Shown here one piece after another: positions 17,095-25,263 of a DNA stretch of 64,000 bases. A program made the position numbers and the translations under genes. The DNA lies in contig CAVURD010000028.1 of the NCBI GenBank assembly GCA_963743785.1, forward strand, positions 124,001 through 188,000, written 5' to 3'. Origin of the DNA: Bog-473 sp963743785. GTDB lineage: Bacteria; Actinomycetota; Acidimicrobiia; Acidimicrobiales; RAAP-2. Numbering within the stretch: the first letter of the stretch is position 1; every line of letters starts with the position of its first letter. A model generated the notes under the pieces. The model was not told where the DNA came from and did no database searches. It saw nothing but the letters and a program-made list of their open reading frames with translations.

Positions 17095-18500
17095 CGACCA
17101 ACACCACAACTTTCGACGAGGTCTCCAAAAGTGGATCGCGCCCCACAACAGAACGCCTCGATATCCGGACAGATGGTGGGATCAGAAAAGACGCCCAAGT
17201 TGAGCTGCCCCTCATAGGAGAAAGCGGCTACCCCGAGACCTTGGTTGCCGGCCAGGGGCACAACCGGAAATGCCTCAAGGAGCTTTGCCCCAAGGGAATA
17301 CAGAGGAATGGTGGGTCCGGGCACGTTCGTCACAATGAGGTTGAAGAATGGCTGGTGCTGAATCAACCCGGCCCCTCGTGCCAGCAGGCTCTGGGGCAGC
17401 GGCTCGAGTAATTGCAGAAAGATCCCAGCCGCCAGTTCTTGGTGCTGAGCCTTGTTGCGCTTCGTGTCCAGCGAGACTTGCCGGAGCACCGAAATGGGAT
17501 CCTCGACGCCGACGGGAAGCCTGACGAAATAGGCCGAGACCTTGTTGGCCAATCCGCGACCACTTTTGTTTTCTAGCCCAACCGGCACAAGCACCTGCAG
17601 CTCGCTGTCCGCGGTCAGATCTCCCCGACGCTCAAGAAGTTCGTGTAGGCCGCCGGCCACAATCGTCAGTACGGCGTCGTTGATGGTGGCGTTGTTGAAG
17701 TGGGCAACATCGCGGACCTGGTCAAGGTTTAAGCGCACGAAGTGCAGTTGTCGAGCGGGTCCGATTTGTGCATTGAGCGGTGATCGCGGCGCTATGGTCC
17801 GTGGGCTAACCAGCGTGCCAATCGCCCTGCCCGTTCTCAGCCACCCTGTGGCCCGCCGTATCGGGTGGAGCAAAGTCCAACCCCCCCAGGCGGCAACCTG
17901 AATCGAGAGCCCACCCAAACGGAGCAGATCTCGAGCGGTTCCTTGGACAACCGATGGCGACGCAGAGGGCACCCAATGACTCGATTGGTCCACCGGTTCC
18001 ACATGCGGGGATAGGTCTAAAAGGACAGTGGCCAGTTCTGCGGCCGCCAGCCCGTCGGCCATCGAATGGTGGAGCTTTTCGACAACGGCTATCTGGTGGT
18101 CGCTCAGGCCATCAACAAAGATGAGCTCCCATAACGGACGACTCTGATCAAGGGGAGCGGCCAATATTTCTCCGCAGAGGCGACCAAGTTCCTGCTCCGT
18201 CCCGGGTTCTGCCAGCCGGCAGCATCGCACGTGTTGAGAAATGTCGAATGTCGGATCGTCCATCCACACCGGCGGAGCTTCGTGCATGAGGCCTGGGTGA
18301 GCCCTTTGTCGCAGTTTGGGCACCAGGTCCAAGCGGCTGGAGATCACCCGGCGAAGTTCCTCGATTCGAACCTTTCCGTTTCCGTCTTCGAGCGGCCCAG
18401 CTTCGAAGAGGGCAACCGACGCCATGTGCATCGGCGTGCGGTCGGACTCGACATAAAGAAAGGCGGCGTCAAGTGGAGAGAGCGACTGGTCGAGGGTCAT
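17091..18500 (-). CDS. Wax ester synthase/diacylglycerol acyltransferase (second copy)
   Basis: A 469-residue WS/DGAT with all family signatures: N-terminal LSPLDAAFLYVESDRTPMHM, PLWELIFVDGL, catalytic HHSMADG, the middle LNLDQVRDVAHFNNATINDAVL, and LIVTNVPGPTIPLYSLGAKL. It catalyses the last step of wax ester or triacylglycerol storage using acyl-CoA. ATG 18500 is preceded by GGAG. It is closer to the classical AtfA/Tgs layout than the copy at 12.0-13.4 kb. The downstream hypothetical gene is coupled by a four-base overlap. Its upstream region is shared with the divergent CBS-domain gene that carries a DevR-like box. Confidence 0.95.
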   Translation of the reverse strand: MTLDQSLSPLDAAFLYVESDRTPMHMASVALFEAGPLEDGNGKVRIEELRRVISSRLDLVPKLRQRAHPGLMHEAPPVWMDDPTFDISQHVRCCRLAEPGTEQELGRLCGEILAAPLDQSRPLWELIFVDGLSDHQIAVVEKLHHSMADGLAAAELATVLLDLSPHVEPVDQSSHWVPSASPSVVQGTARDLLRLGGLSIQVAAWGGWTLLHPIRRATGWLRTGRAIGTLVSPRTIAPRSPLNAQIGPARQLHFVRLNLDQVRDVAHFNNATINDAVLTIVAGGLHELLERRGDLTADSELQVLVPVGLENKSGRGLANKVSAYFVRLPVGVEDPISVLRQVSLDTKRNKAQHQELAAGIFLQLLEPLPQSLLARGAGLIQHQPFFNLIVTNVPGPTIPLYSLGAKLLEAFPVVPLAGNQGLGVAAFSYEGQLNLGVFSDPTICPDIEAFCCGARSTFGDLVESCGVGR

Positions 18501-18724
18501 GACGACTCCAGCAGCGAATGGCGGAACTCAACAGGAAATTCCCGTTCTTCAAATGCTGGCACTACAGCCCGTGACCAGAAGAACTTGCCTTGCAAGCCTC
18601 TGTTAGCGTCTGTCTTCGCCCCCATAGTGACTCTGAGTATGCGATAGATCAGCCTCCCAAAATAGAGTCCAAAGTCCGCAATAATTCCATCCCCTTGGCA
18701 TCATCGGCCTCCATCTTGCTCAAA

Positions 18725-18743
18725 CTTGGGACGAAGTGCCCTA
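18725..18743 (+). promoter_or_regulatory. DevR/DosR-like box upstream of second CBS gene
   Basis: CTTGGGACGAAGTGCCCTA has the invariant GGAC-N6-CCCTA and ends 33 bases before ATG 18777, identical to the spacing at the XRE-PPOX gene. A weaker related sequence, GAGTCCAAAGTCCGCAA, lies near 18665-18681 between this gene and the divergent WS/DGAT. Confidence 0.65.
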
Positions 18744-18776
18744 GCGCGAAGCAAGACATCACTGCAACATGGGGAC

Positions 18777-19232
18777 ATGGGTATGCGGTCAGGTGATGGT
18801 CTCAATGCGATTCTTGGTGGAATGCGCCTCAACCCACTTACGGTGGTCTCGGAATCTGACAGCCTGATGGCAGTGGCGTCATCGCTTCTCAATCACTGCG
18901 TCTCTTGCGCCGTATTGGATGAACCGCCGCTTCGAGTGGTCACCGAACATAATCTCTCTGCCGCTTGGGCGCAGGGGCACGACGCCGAAGATGAGGTGAG
19001 CAAGATCGCTACCACTCATCCTCGCTGGGCCCCCGTCTCCGCCAGCATTTCGGATGCAGCCGTATTGATGGTGAGTTTGGGCATTCGGCACCTCGTGGTG
19101 CTCGACATCACCGGCCGACCAACCGGAATCGTTTCAATGAGCGAAATCTTTTCGGTCATGGTCCAGGCGCAAGATCCGACCTCGCTTTATGCAGTTTTCA
19201 CTGACGTCATGTTACGAAGGACCACGAACTAG
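18777..19232 (+). CDS. CBS-domain protein (divergent second copy)
   Basis: About 151 residues with two degenerate CBS motifs. The first is around LTVVSESDSLMAVASSLLN and LRVVTEHNLSAAW, the second around APVSASISDAAVLMVSLGI and LVVLDITGRPTGIVSMSEI. The second motif is canonical, the first shorter. It likely binds a nucleotide and acts as a small energy sensor like Hrp1. The upstream TTG at 18726 is excluded because it lies within the DevR-like box. ATG 18777 or 18783 is plausible, and neither has a clear RBS, so translation may be nearly leaderless. It is followed after about 190 bases by a small hypothetical gene. Confidence 0.75.
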   Translation: MGMRSGDGLNAILGGMRLNPLTVVSESDSLMAVASSLLNHCVSCAVLDEPPLRVVTEHNLSAAWAQGHDAEDEVSKIATTHPRWAPVSASISDAAVLMVSLGIRHLVVLDITGRPTGIVSMSEIFSVMVQAQDPTSLYAVFTDVMLRRTTN

Positions 19233-19419
19233 TCCGTCACCATCTGCGATGAGAATCCCAGCGTGGTCGTCCGTCCTCCCGCACTTGCCCCGCGAGGGTG
19301 ACGCCAGTCGTTGCTCCTTTTCCCGTCACCTCATTCGCTGGCCGCATGGGGCCGTAAGTGGATGCCGGGGTCTAATTCCTCTAGCCCTGCGATCGCTAAG
19401 AAGCCAGAATGGAGACGTT

Positions 19420-19761
19420 ATGTCCATGTATACGCAACTCCTTGAGGCTGCGCTCGGCGCCCGAGCAATCTCTGGCCAAACAAGGGCCGTCGACGCATCA
19501 CTGGCTGAAGTATTCCGATGTCGACGCCAACTGGAGGAGGTCGGCCCATCGGACTCCGTTGTGGACAGGGTTTCCGCGGCGTTGGCCGACCAAGTGGCCT
19601 ACGACGTTGCTCTCATCGAATTGGCACGCGCCCTTGGGATTGAATGCGATCCCCGCGGATTTGATCAGCCACAGCAACAGCGCCACAAACTCGAGCACAG
19701 ACTAGAAGTCCGAGGCATTCGACTGACTGAAGGTGAAGCATCGATCGACGCCGCTACATAG
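19420..19761 (+). CDS. Small alpha-helical hypothetical protein
   Basis: A 113-residue protein beginning MSMYTQLLEAALGA, largely helical, with an RCRRQLEEVG segment, VDRVSAALADQVAYDVALIE and a conserved-looking LGIECDPRGFDQP. I have seen similar short proteins in actinobacterial genomes but cannot name a function. ATG 19420 is preceded by GGAGACGTT, a reasonable RBS. The frame extends upstream to 19189, but that part overlaps the preceding CBS gene and has no support. It converges on the devR-like gene and lies inside the dormancy island, so it may be a regulon member without its own box. Confidence 0.65.
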   Translation: MSMYTQLLEAALGARAISGQTRAVDASLAEVFRCRRQLEEVGPSDSVVDRVSAALADQVAYDVALIELARALGIECDPRGFDQPQQQRHKLEHRLEVRGIRLTEGEASIDAAT

Positions 19762-19780
19762 ACAGGATCGGATATTTCTG

Positions 19781-20452
19781 TCAGGTACCTGTGGCGTCCT
19801 TGCGAGCATCGTGTCCAGACCGCTCGTCGAGTCGAGCTGCGTAGGTGGCGGCCTGAGTTCGACGCTCCATGCCAAGCTTCGCCAGCAGATTCGAGACATA
19901 GTTTTTGACGGTTTTTTCGGCCAAATACAGGGCTTCGGCAATTTGGCGGTTGGTCTGTCCATCGGTGATGAGATCAAGGATGCGTCGCTCTTGCGGTGTG
20001 AGAGACGCCAACCGAGGATCTTCTTTGGGGCCCTCTCGAAGGCGCGCGAGTACCCGTTCGGTGAGTGCCGGATCCAAGAGCGATTCGCCCGCACCTGCTC
20101 GCCGAATCGTCTCCACTAGGTCGGCGCTCCCCACCTGTTTGAGGACGTAGCCAGCGGCTCCCGCCATGATGGCGGCAATGAGTGCTTCATCATCTGCGTA
20201 AGACGTAAGCATCACGCAGGCGATTTCGGGCCAAGTAGACCGGACCTCTCGACACACCTCCACACCGCTGCCGTCTGGCAATCGGACGTCGAGAATGGCC
20301 ACGTTGGGGCCAGTGGCAGGGATCCGGGTGAGGGCCTCGGCCACGGACGCGGCCTCACCAACCACCACAACATCGTCACTAGCCTCAAGTAAGGCCCGAA
20401 GTCCGGTTCGAACCACCTCGTGGTCATCAAGCAGGAACACGCGGAGCGTCAC
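19781..20452 (-). CDS. devR: NarL/LuxR-type response regulator, DevR/DosR-like
   Basis: Two-domain response regulator, 223 residues. The receiver domain has the acidic pocket LLDDHE, phospho-acceptor Asp55 in ILDVRLPDG, Thr/Ser in MLTSYAD and Lys in YVLKQVG. The C-terminal LuxR helix-turn-helix reads LTPQERRILDLITDGQTN, then LAEKTVKNYVSNLLAKLGM with ERRTQAA. This recognition region is nearly identical to mycobacterial DosR (KTVKNYVS, LAKLGMERRTQAA), including the Lys and Asn residues known to contact the GGGAC box, supporting regulation of the boxes listed here. GTG 20452 has AGGA eight bases upstream. Divergent from the kinase, so expressed separately rather than as the devR-devS operon of mycobacteria. 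Confidence 0.9.
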   Translation of the reverse strand: MTLRVFLLDDHEVVRTGLRALLEASDDVVVVGEAASVAEALTRIPATGPNVAILDVRLPDGSGVEVCREVRSTWPEIACVMLTSYADDEALIAAIMAGAAGYVLKQVGSADLVETIRRAGAGESLLDPALTERVLARLREGPKEDPRLASLTPQERRILDLITDGQTNRQIAEALYLAEKTVKNYVSNLLAKLGMERRTQAATYAARLDERSGHDARKDATGT

Positions 20453-20533
20453 CGCGCCATCCTGCCAATTTTGGAGCCATCTGGGCAACCCCACCTGTAG
20501 GACTCGGATAGGAAGTCTCGGTCGCGCCGGCGA

Positions 20534-21712
20534 ATGACCCTCCAGGCTTTTGTTGTGTGTGCACTATTCTGTCTAATTGTGCCATTTCGGTCGATCGATG
20601 ATCCGACCAAGCTTCGACGGGTACTTGAAGCGACCCTGCTGATCGAGGCAGATCTTGAGTTGCCGGCCTTGCTGCGTCACGTCGTCGAGGAGGCTCGGTC
20701 CATGACCGGAGCTCGCTACGGCGCACTCGGTGTGCTCAACGACGACGGCACGGCGCTGACTGAGTTCATCACGGTAGGCCTCGACCCAGAACAAGAAGAG
20801 ATAATCGGTTCTCGTCCAACCGGAAAAGGAGTACTGGGGCTGCTCATTTCTGATCCTCGGCCATTGCGCTTGGGCCATTTGAGTGATCACGCCGAGAGCT
20901 ACGGGTTTCCCGCCAACCACCCCCCTATGACGTCGTTTCTCGGCGTCCCGATCAAGGTACGCGGTGAGGTCTACGGGAATCTCTACCTCACGGACAAGGT
21001 CGGCTGGTCCGAATTCACCCTCGACGATGTTGCCCTGGTCGAGGCTCTCTCGTTGGCAGCTGGAATTGCCATTGAGAATACCCGTCTTCACCAACAAGTA
21101 CGGGTGTCGGCCGTTTACGAGGATCGCGATCGCATGGCACGCGATCTCCACGACACGGTGATCCAGAGACTCTTCGGCGTGGGCCTGACCCTCCAGAGCA
21201 TGGCTGCGCGAGCCTCAGACGACATGGCAAAGGGTCTCGAGGCAGCAGTGGCCGAGATCGATCACGTCATCCATCAGGTTCGCTCCACCATTTACGAACT
21301 CGGTATGAACGGTGAGAACCGGGGCATTCGAGACAGCGTCATCACTCTCGTTCGAGAACTCGATACTGTCGTCGGCTTCGAGGTTCAGGTGTCGATCGAC
21401 GGCCCCGTTGACGCCTCCATATCCGACCAGGTGGCCGAGCATCTCTTGGCCACCATCCGGGAATCCGTGACCAACATCGGGCGCCACGCCAATGCCACAG
21501 AGGCTTCGGTGAATCTTGCGGTCGAGGGCGACCAGTGCCGTCTGACCGTTTCGGATAATGGCACCGGTTTCGACCCGTACAAGCCCGGGAACGGCAAGCT
21601 CGGGCTGACTAACTTGCGACGAAGAGCCGAGAAGCTGAACGGAACCTTCGCTATTGAAGAAGCCGAGGATGGCGGGACGTCGCTCGTCTGGCAGGTGCCT
21701 ACCGGGCCCTAA
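20534..21712 (+). CDS. devS: GAF-domain histidine kinase, DevS/DosT-like
   Basis: Sensor kinase of 392 residues: a single GAF domain (about 45-185), HisKA_3 dimerisation domain with phospho-acceptor His206 in MARDLHDTVIQRLFGVG, and HATPase (ESVTNIGRHANATEA, DNGTGFD, GKLGLTNLRRRAEKL). Mycobacterial DevS/DosT have two GAF domains; this one has one. The GAF segment GFPANHPPMTSFLGVPIKVR matches the region that carries the proximal haem histidine in DevS, making His129 the candidate ligand for an oxygen/NO/CO-sensing haem. The first 20 residues are hydrophobic (AFVVCALFCLIVPF), and the true start is uncertain; a GTG at codon 16 is possible. Divergent from the cognate regulator. Confidence 0.88.
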   Translation: MTLQAFVVCALFCLIVPFRSIDDPTKLRRVLEATLLIEADLELPALLRHVVEEARSMTGARYGALGVLNDDGTALTEFITVGLDPEQEEIIGSRPTGKGVLGLLISDPRPLRLGHLSDHAESYGFPANHPPMTSFLGVPIKVRGEVYGNLYLTDKVGWSEFTLDDVALVEALSLAAGIAIENTRLHQQVRVSAVYEDRDRMARDLHDTVIQRLFGVGLTLQSMAARASDDMAKGLEAAVAEIDHVIHQVRSTIYELGMNGENRGIRDSVITLVRELDTVVGFEVQVSIDGPVDASISDQVAEHLLATIRESVTNIGRHANATEASVNLAVEGDQCRLTVSDNGTGFDPYKPGNGKLGLTNLRRRAEKLNGTFAIEEAEDGGTSLVWQVPTGP

Positions 21713-22122
21713 GTCGGGCACCGATACGGATCCTGCGAAATCACGCGAGTCAGACGTGTAGAGGGGTCCGCACCCACGAGGACGGCTTGGCGACTTTCCA
21801 TGGCCCAATTGCGAGGTCAGGGCATTTTGGCGCCATTGAGAGGACCAATGGCCCTACTGCTTCGACCCATTTTTTCGTACCGTGCCTTGAAGGTATTAGA
21901 AGCAGGCGTGGAGACCTCGGTTCAACTGACCGTAAGCGGGCTCAACGCTCACTGAGCGAAGGGATAAGGGATGGCGCTCACCGAGGATTGGCCGGACTCA
22001 GGTCAATCGATGTGGCGGCGATCGGTCGAGTTTGAAGACGTTAGCCGAACCGCTACATGGAACCGCCGGCACCGCGGTCACTGAAGAAATAACTCACCGA
22101 CAAGACTCAAGGGAGATGCACC
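21713..22122. other. Intergenic region upstream of usp
   Basis: 410 bases between devS and the first usp gene with no credible coding sequence. It contains one DevR-like box (21838-21856). The unusually long distance from box to start (266 bases) leaves room for a long leader or an undetected small RNA, but I see no clear structure. Confidence 0.5.
21838..21856 (+). promoter_or_regulatory. DevR/DosR-like box upstream of usp
   Basis: GAGAGGACCAATGGCCCTA contains GGAC-N6-CCCTA and points toward the universal stress protein gene at 22123. The CAATGG centre resembles the second hspX box type of mycobacteria. The gap to the start is 266 bases, longer than at the other sites. Confidence 0.5.
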
Positions 22123-22569
22123 ATGTCAACTCAACAGGCTGCGAAGGCGGGGAGGATCATTGTGGGGATCGACGGTTCCCTCGCGTCCATTGGAGCCATG
22201 CGTTGGGCGGCACGGCAGGCTAGCTTGACCGATTCGATCTTGGACGTTGTCATGACATGGGACTGGCCGCCTAGCCATGGCTGGGCTATGTCTTTCCCCA
22301 CTGGCTATGACCCAGAGGAGAGTATTCGAAAGGCTCTCGGCGAAGCGGTGGCGGAACTGCGTACGAGCTACCCAGCCATCGACATCACGGCCCGCGCCGT
22401 GCACGAGCATCCTGCTCCACTCCTAGTTGAGGAATCCAAGGGAGCCGATGTCTTGGTCCTGGGCAGTCGCGGACATGGTGAGTTCGCCGGCATGCTGATC
22501 GGCTCGGTCAGCGAGTTTTGCGCTACCAACGCCCATTGCCCAGTGCTGGTCCACCGAACGGTCGCCTGA
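22123..22569 (+). CDS. Universal stress protein (UspA family)
   Basis: A 148-residue single-domain USP. It begins GRIIVGIDGSLASIGAMRWA, with the ATP-binding signature GSRGHGEFAGMLIGSVSEFC (G-2x-G-9x-G-S) followed by NAHCPVLVHR. Such proteins bind ATP and act in stress survival; in mycobacteria several USPs are DosR-controlled and Rv2623 regulates growth through ATP binding. ATG 22123 has GGGAG eight bases upstream. The next usp-like sequence downstream is a relic. It is probably expressed under DevR control through the box at 21838, but the long gap makes this less certain than for other genes. Confidence 0.92.
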   Translation: MSTQQAAKAGRIIVGIDGSLASIGAMRWAARQASLTDSILDVVMTWDWPPSHGWAMSFPTGYDPEESIRKALGEAVAELRTSYPAIDITARAVHEHPAPLLVEESKGADVLVLGSRGHGEFAGMLIGSVSEFCATNAHCPVLVHRTVA

Positions 22570-22608
22570 GAATGACCGTTTGATCCCTAGTCGGATAGAG
22601 GAGGTTCC

Positions 22609-22870
22609 GTGTCACATATCGATAAGGCCGAACGTGAAGCTCCCACATCTGATGGCCGCATTGTGGTTGGGGTGGATGGCTCGCCCGAAGGCGAACGAGC
22701 CCTCGACCGGGCCTTCAGTTACGCGCAACGCGTGGCGCCATCCTCGACATCGAGACGGCCTGGATATCCCGATAGCTACCGGCCACGCCTTCACCACCAC
22801 GGTTCAACGAGGTGCGCCAAGCGGCACGCCATGTTGTGGACCGCGTCATCACCCGTGTCGCTGAGTGCGC
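22609..22870 (+). pseudogene. Frameshifted, 3'-truncated universal stress protein
   Basis: Begins like an intact USP (GTG 22609 with GAGGAGG upstream): GRIVVGVDGSPEGERALDRA, then the USP homology jumps frame at least twice. GAILDIETAW and EVRQAARHVVDRVITRVAEC continue in a second frame, and IPIATGHAFTTTVQ in a third. The ATP-binding C-terminal third is missing: homology stops near 22870, where the 3' end of the antisense usp gene begins. It cannot make a functional protein. Multiple shifts argue against a single sequencing error. The abrupt end suggests a deletion or inversion joining two usp genes tail to tail. Confidence 0.8.
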
Positions 22871-22873
22871 AAT

Positions 22874-23317
22874 TCAGACGTCGACCCGGTTCTCACTCGC
22901 GCCTTCTGCGGGCACAATCACGACGGGTACTGCGGAGCGCTCGGCGAGTTCGAGGCTTGTGCTCCCGAGGACCGAAGCTCCATGAGCGCTAGATCCTCGA
23001 GAGCCCACCACTACGAGATCGGCCGACACAGGTGCCATCGTCGTGCGGAGCAGTGCAGAACATGGATCGCCATCGACCACGGACCACTCGACATCCGTAG
23101 GTTTCGCTCCGGCATCTGTGGCTATCTGCAGTGCCGCCTCTCGATGTACCGCCGCGTGGTCTGTCATACCTGCATGCTCAAGGAGCCCGACGGCGTGGAC
23201 TATCCGGAGCCGGGCTCCAGTTGCTTTCGAAAGGCAGGCGGCCCAGCGGAGGGCTGTTCTCGAGTCCTTGGAGCCGTCAAAACCCGCAACGATGTTCTGG
23301 ATTACGTTCACGTTCAT
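22874..23317 (-). CDS. Universal stress protein, last gene of GNAT-deacetylase operon
   Basis: A 147-residue USP with IVAGFDGSKDSRTALRWAAC at the N-terminus and GSRGSSAHGASVLGSTSLELA plus VPVVIVPAEG at the C-terminus, which is the complete ATP-binding pattern. The start ATG 23317 overlaps the stop of the upstream deacetylase as ATGA. GGAGGG directly abuts this ATG, so initiation at GTG 23311 (codon 3) is an alternative. Its position as third gene in a tightly coupled acetyltransferase-deacetylase-USP operon suggests that it is itself the acetylation target. Lysines are few, with Lys17 and Lys31 near the nucleotide-binding face. Confidence 0.92.
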   Translation of the reverse strand: MNVNVIQNIVAGFDGSKDSRTALRWAACLSKATGARLRIVHAVGLLEHAGMTDHAAVHREAALQIATDAGAKPTDVEWSVVDGDPCSALLRTTMAPVSADLVVVGSRGSSAHGASVLGSTSLELAERSAVPVVIVPAEGASENRVDV

Positions 23318-24360
23318 CCCTCCGCGCTGGGGGTCATGGCATGCGTTCGCTCTATCGCTCGTTGGCGATCGGATTCGGTGGCTCGGAGTTCCTTCATGCC
23401 GGGACCGCCGTAAGTCGGCGAAGCGGGCTGGGTGTCGACACCGAGCAAGGTGCCAAGTGTCGCGGCGACCGATGTCTGAAGGGCCAGCTGGTCATATCCG
23501 CCCTCGAGAAATAGGGCCAAGCGCCCTGGCCGAGGAGTGAACTCGTTGACGATACGGGCCAGCTCGGCGAAATCGCCGCTTGAGAGCGCGAGCTCACCCA
23601 AGGGGTCGGCCTCGTGCGCATCGAACCCACACGAGACCAGCACCCAGTCTGGGGTGAACTGCTCGATGGTCGGCCGTGCCACACGGTCAATCGCCGCTCG
23701 AACCACATCCCCCGTCGCGCCGGCCGGCAGCGGCACGTTGACGGTCAGGCCCATTGCCTCGGGCCCTCCGACCTCTTTGGCCTCGCCGGTGCCGGGAAAC
23801 AAGGGGGATTGATGAGTTGAGACGTAGAGGACATTTGAATCATCCCAAAAGATCGATTGCGTTCCGTTGCCGTGATGTACATCCCAGTCGACGATCAATA
23901 CGCGTTCGCCCCGTGCCGTCAATGAGGCGGCAGACACGGCCACGTTGTTGAGGAGGCAAAAGCCCATGGCCCGGTCGCGTTCGGCGTGGTGGCCAGGTGG
24001 GCGGACGGGCACGAAGCCCACGCCATCACCGTATTGCTCCAGGGCGTCAATGGCGGCCAGGCCGGCCCCTGCGGCACGTCTGGCCGCCGTCCATGAATCA
24101 GGCCGCGCGTAAGTGTCTGGATCGAGGTCACCTCCGCCGTGATTACAGAACGCCTCCAGCTCGTGGAGATAGTCGAGCGAGTGCACCCGCGTGAGGTCCT
24201 GCAACTCAGCCTTTGGCGTAGGGGGATACACGATCTCGTCATCGATCTCAAGGGAGCGCACTCCGTCCATCACCGAGAAGATCCGCGACCGTTGTTCGGG
24301 GTGGAAGACGCCTCCGTCATGTTCGAGGGCACCAGTTGGTCCGGCGACAATGAGGGTCAT
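23314..24360 (-). CDS. Histone-deacetylase-superfamily lysine deacetylase (AcuC-like)
   Basis: A 348-residue zinc hydrolase of the arginase/HDAC fold that removes acyl groups from lysine or acetylpolyamines. Catalytic and zinc residues are all present: RPPGHHAE (His124/His125), DWDVHHGNGTQ (Asp160, His162), CGFDAHEADPLG (Asp247) and the transition-state Tyr in EGGYD (about 289). Length is that of bacterial class II-like HDAC/APAH proteins. Start and stop codons overlap the flanking genes by four bases each (ATGA), so it is translated with the GNAT upstream and the USP downstream. It is therefore expected to reverse the neighbour's acetylation. Confidence 0.93.
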   Translation of the reverse strand: MTLIVAGPTGALEHDGGVFHPEQRSRIFSVMDGVRSLEIDDEIVYPPTPKAELQDLTRVHSLDYLHELEAFCNHGGGDLDPDTYARPDSWTAARRAAGAGLAAIDALEQYGDGVGFVPVRPPGHHAERDRAMGFCLLNNVAVSAASLTARGERVLIVDWDVHHGNGTQSIFWDDSNVLYVSTHQSPLFPGTGEAKEVGGPEAMGLTVNVPLPAGATGDVVRAAIDRVARPTIEQFTPDWVLVSCGFDAHEADPLGELALSSGDFAELARIVNEFTPRPGRLALFLEGGYDQLALQTSVAATLGTLLGVDTQPASPTYGGPGMKELRATESDRQRAIERTHAMTPSAEG

Positions 24361-25055
24361 ATCTGCCTGACTTCAGATTCACATCCGGATGTTCCTGCGA
24401 CTGGTCCCAAGTGACGCTTTGATTCGCGTTCGGCCAAAGCCGCCTTGTACGTCTCGGTCGGTGCGATCGGAAACCGAAGCGTGACCGTTCCGCAATCGAT
24501 ACTTGACGACATGGGGAATCCAGCGTGCCGGAAGACGTCCAGCATGGTGTGGTTCTCGGCCAACGTCTCAGCCCTAAAAGTCGTGATCCCTCGTCTTCTG
24601 GCCGCTCGAGCCAACTCATCTAGCATCAGTGTGCCGATCCCATGGTGCTGATATTCGTCGGCTACGACGAAGGCCACCTCAGCTTCCACGTCCCCGGGCT
24701 TCGAGTCAAAGCGAGCAACCGCAATCAATCGTCCTTCGATCTCGGCCACGAGAGCCAGTCGATTGACGTAGTCCACGCAAGTGAACCGTTGTACTTCTGC
24801 CCCTGTAAGTGTCGGATGAAAGGTGAAGAACCGTAGGTAGATTGATCGCGGCGCCAGGTGGCGGTGAAAGGCAACGAGCTTTGCCCCGTCGTCCGGACGG
24901 ATGGGTCGCAGGTGATAGCGAGTACTTGCGTCGCTCACAACGTCGCGTTCGAGGTCCCGCGGATAGTTGGCTGGTTCTGCGAGAGACTCTCCGCAATCCT
25001 CATGCACAGCATCGACGGTCGGATTGAGATGAACGGAAGTCGAAGGGTCGGGCAT
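24357..25055 (-). CDS. GNAT family N-acetyltransferase
   Basis: A 232-residue protein with a GNAT domain at about 60-215: YHLRPIRPDDGAKLVAFHRH, SIYLRFFTFHPTLTG, AVARFD, and the acetyl-CoA loop VVADEYQHHGIGTLMLDELA. SIYLRFF is typical of the Pat/AcuA-like protein acetyltransferases that modify lysines of stress and metabolic enzymes. In mycobacteria such a KAT acetylates a USP. No cyclic-nucleotide domain is present. ATG 25055 has AAGGAG seven bases upstream. Its stop overlaps the deacetylase start. It is the first intact gene after an ADH relic whose 5' end still carries the DevR-like box. Confidence 0.9.
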   Translation of the reverse strand: MPDPSTSVHLNPTVDAVHEDCGESLAEPANYPRDLERDVVSDASTRYHLRPIRPDDGAKLVAFHRHLAPRSIYLRFFTFHPTLTGAEVQRFTCVDYVNRLALVAEIEGRLIAVARFDSKPGDVEAEVAFVVADEYQHHGIGTLMLDELARAARRRGITTFRAETLAENHTMLDVFRHAGFPMSSSIDCGTVTLRFPIAPTETYKAALAERESKRHLGPVAGTSGCESEVRQI

Positions 25056-25200
25056 CGATTTCTCCTTTCTCAATCTGCTCGAACGACTCATTCGCCTGTT
25101 CGTGCTGTGGACCATGGGTTACTACTTCGGTGCGGCCACCGCCATAGAGTTTTTCGATGACCAGCGATTGACCAATATCAGGTATGACTGCGGCCTTCAT
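25000..25200 (-). pseudogene. Internally deleted zinc alcohol dehydrogenase relic
   Basis: The frame starts MKAAVIPDIGQSLVIEK, the usual N-terminus of zinc alcohol dehydrogenases, then after a few residues joins a C-terminal ADH ending, ANESFEQIEKGEIDARPFDF. About 280 internal residues are absent, including both zinc sites and the Rossmann fold. The strong RBS AGGAG seven bases before ATG 25200 and the DevR-like box 63 bases upstream survive. The relic overlaps the GNAT start, so this leader now serves the acetylation operon. Confidence 0.7.
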
Positions 25201-25263
25201 GTCGAAACTCCTGGTCCTCAAACGCTTGATCTCTCTAGAGTCGCGCCTACGTGGCAAATGCTG

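Noticed and set aside
18726..18776. TTG 18726 as start of the second CBS gene
   Set aside because: The codon lies in the DevR-like box, and the first residues show no CBS similarity.
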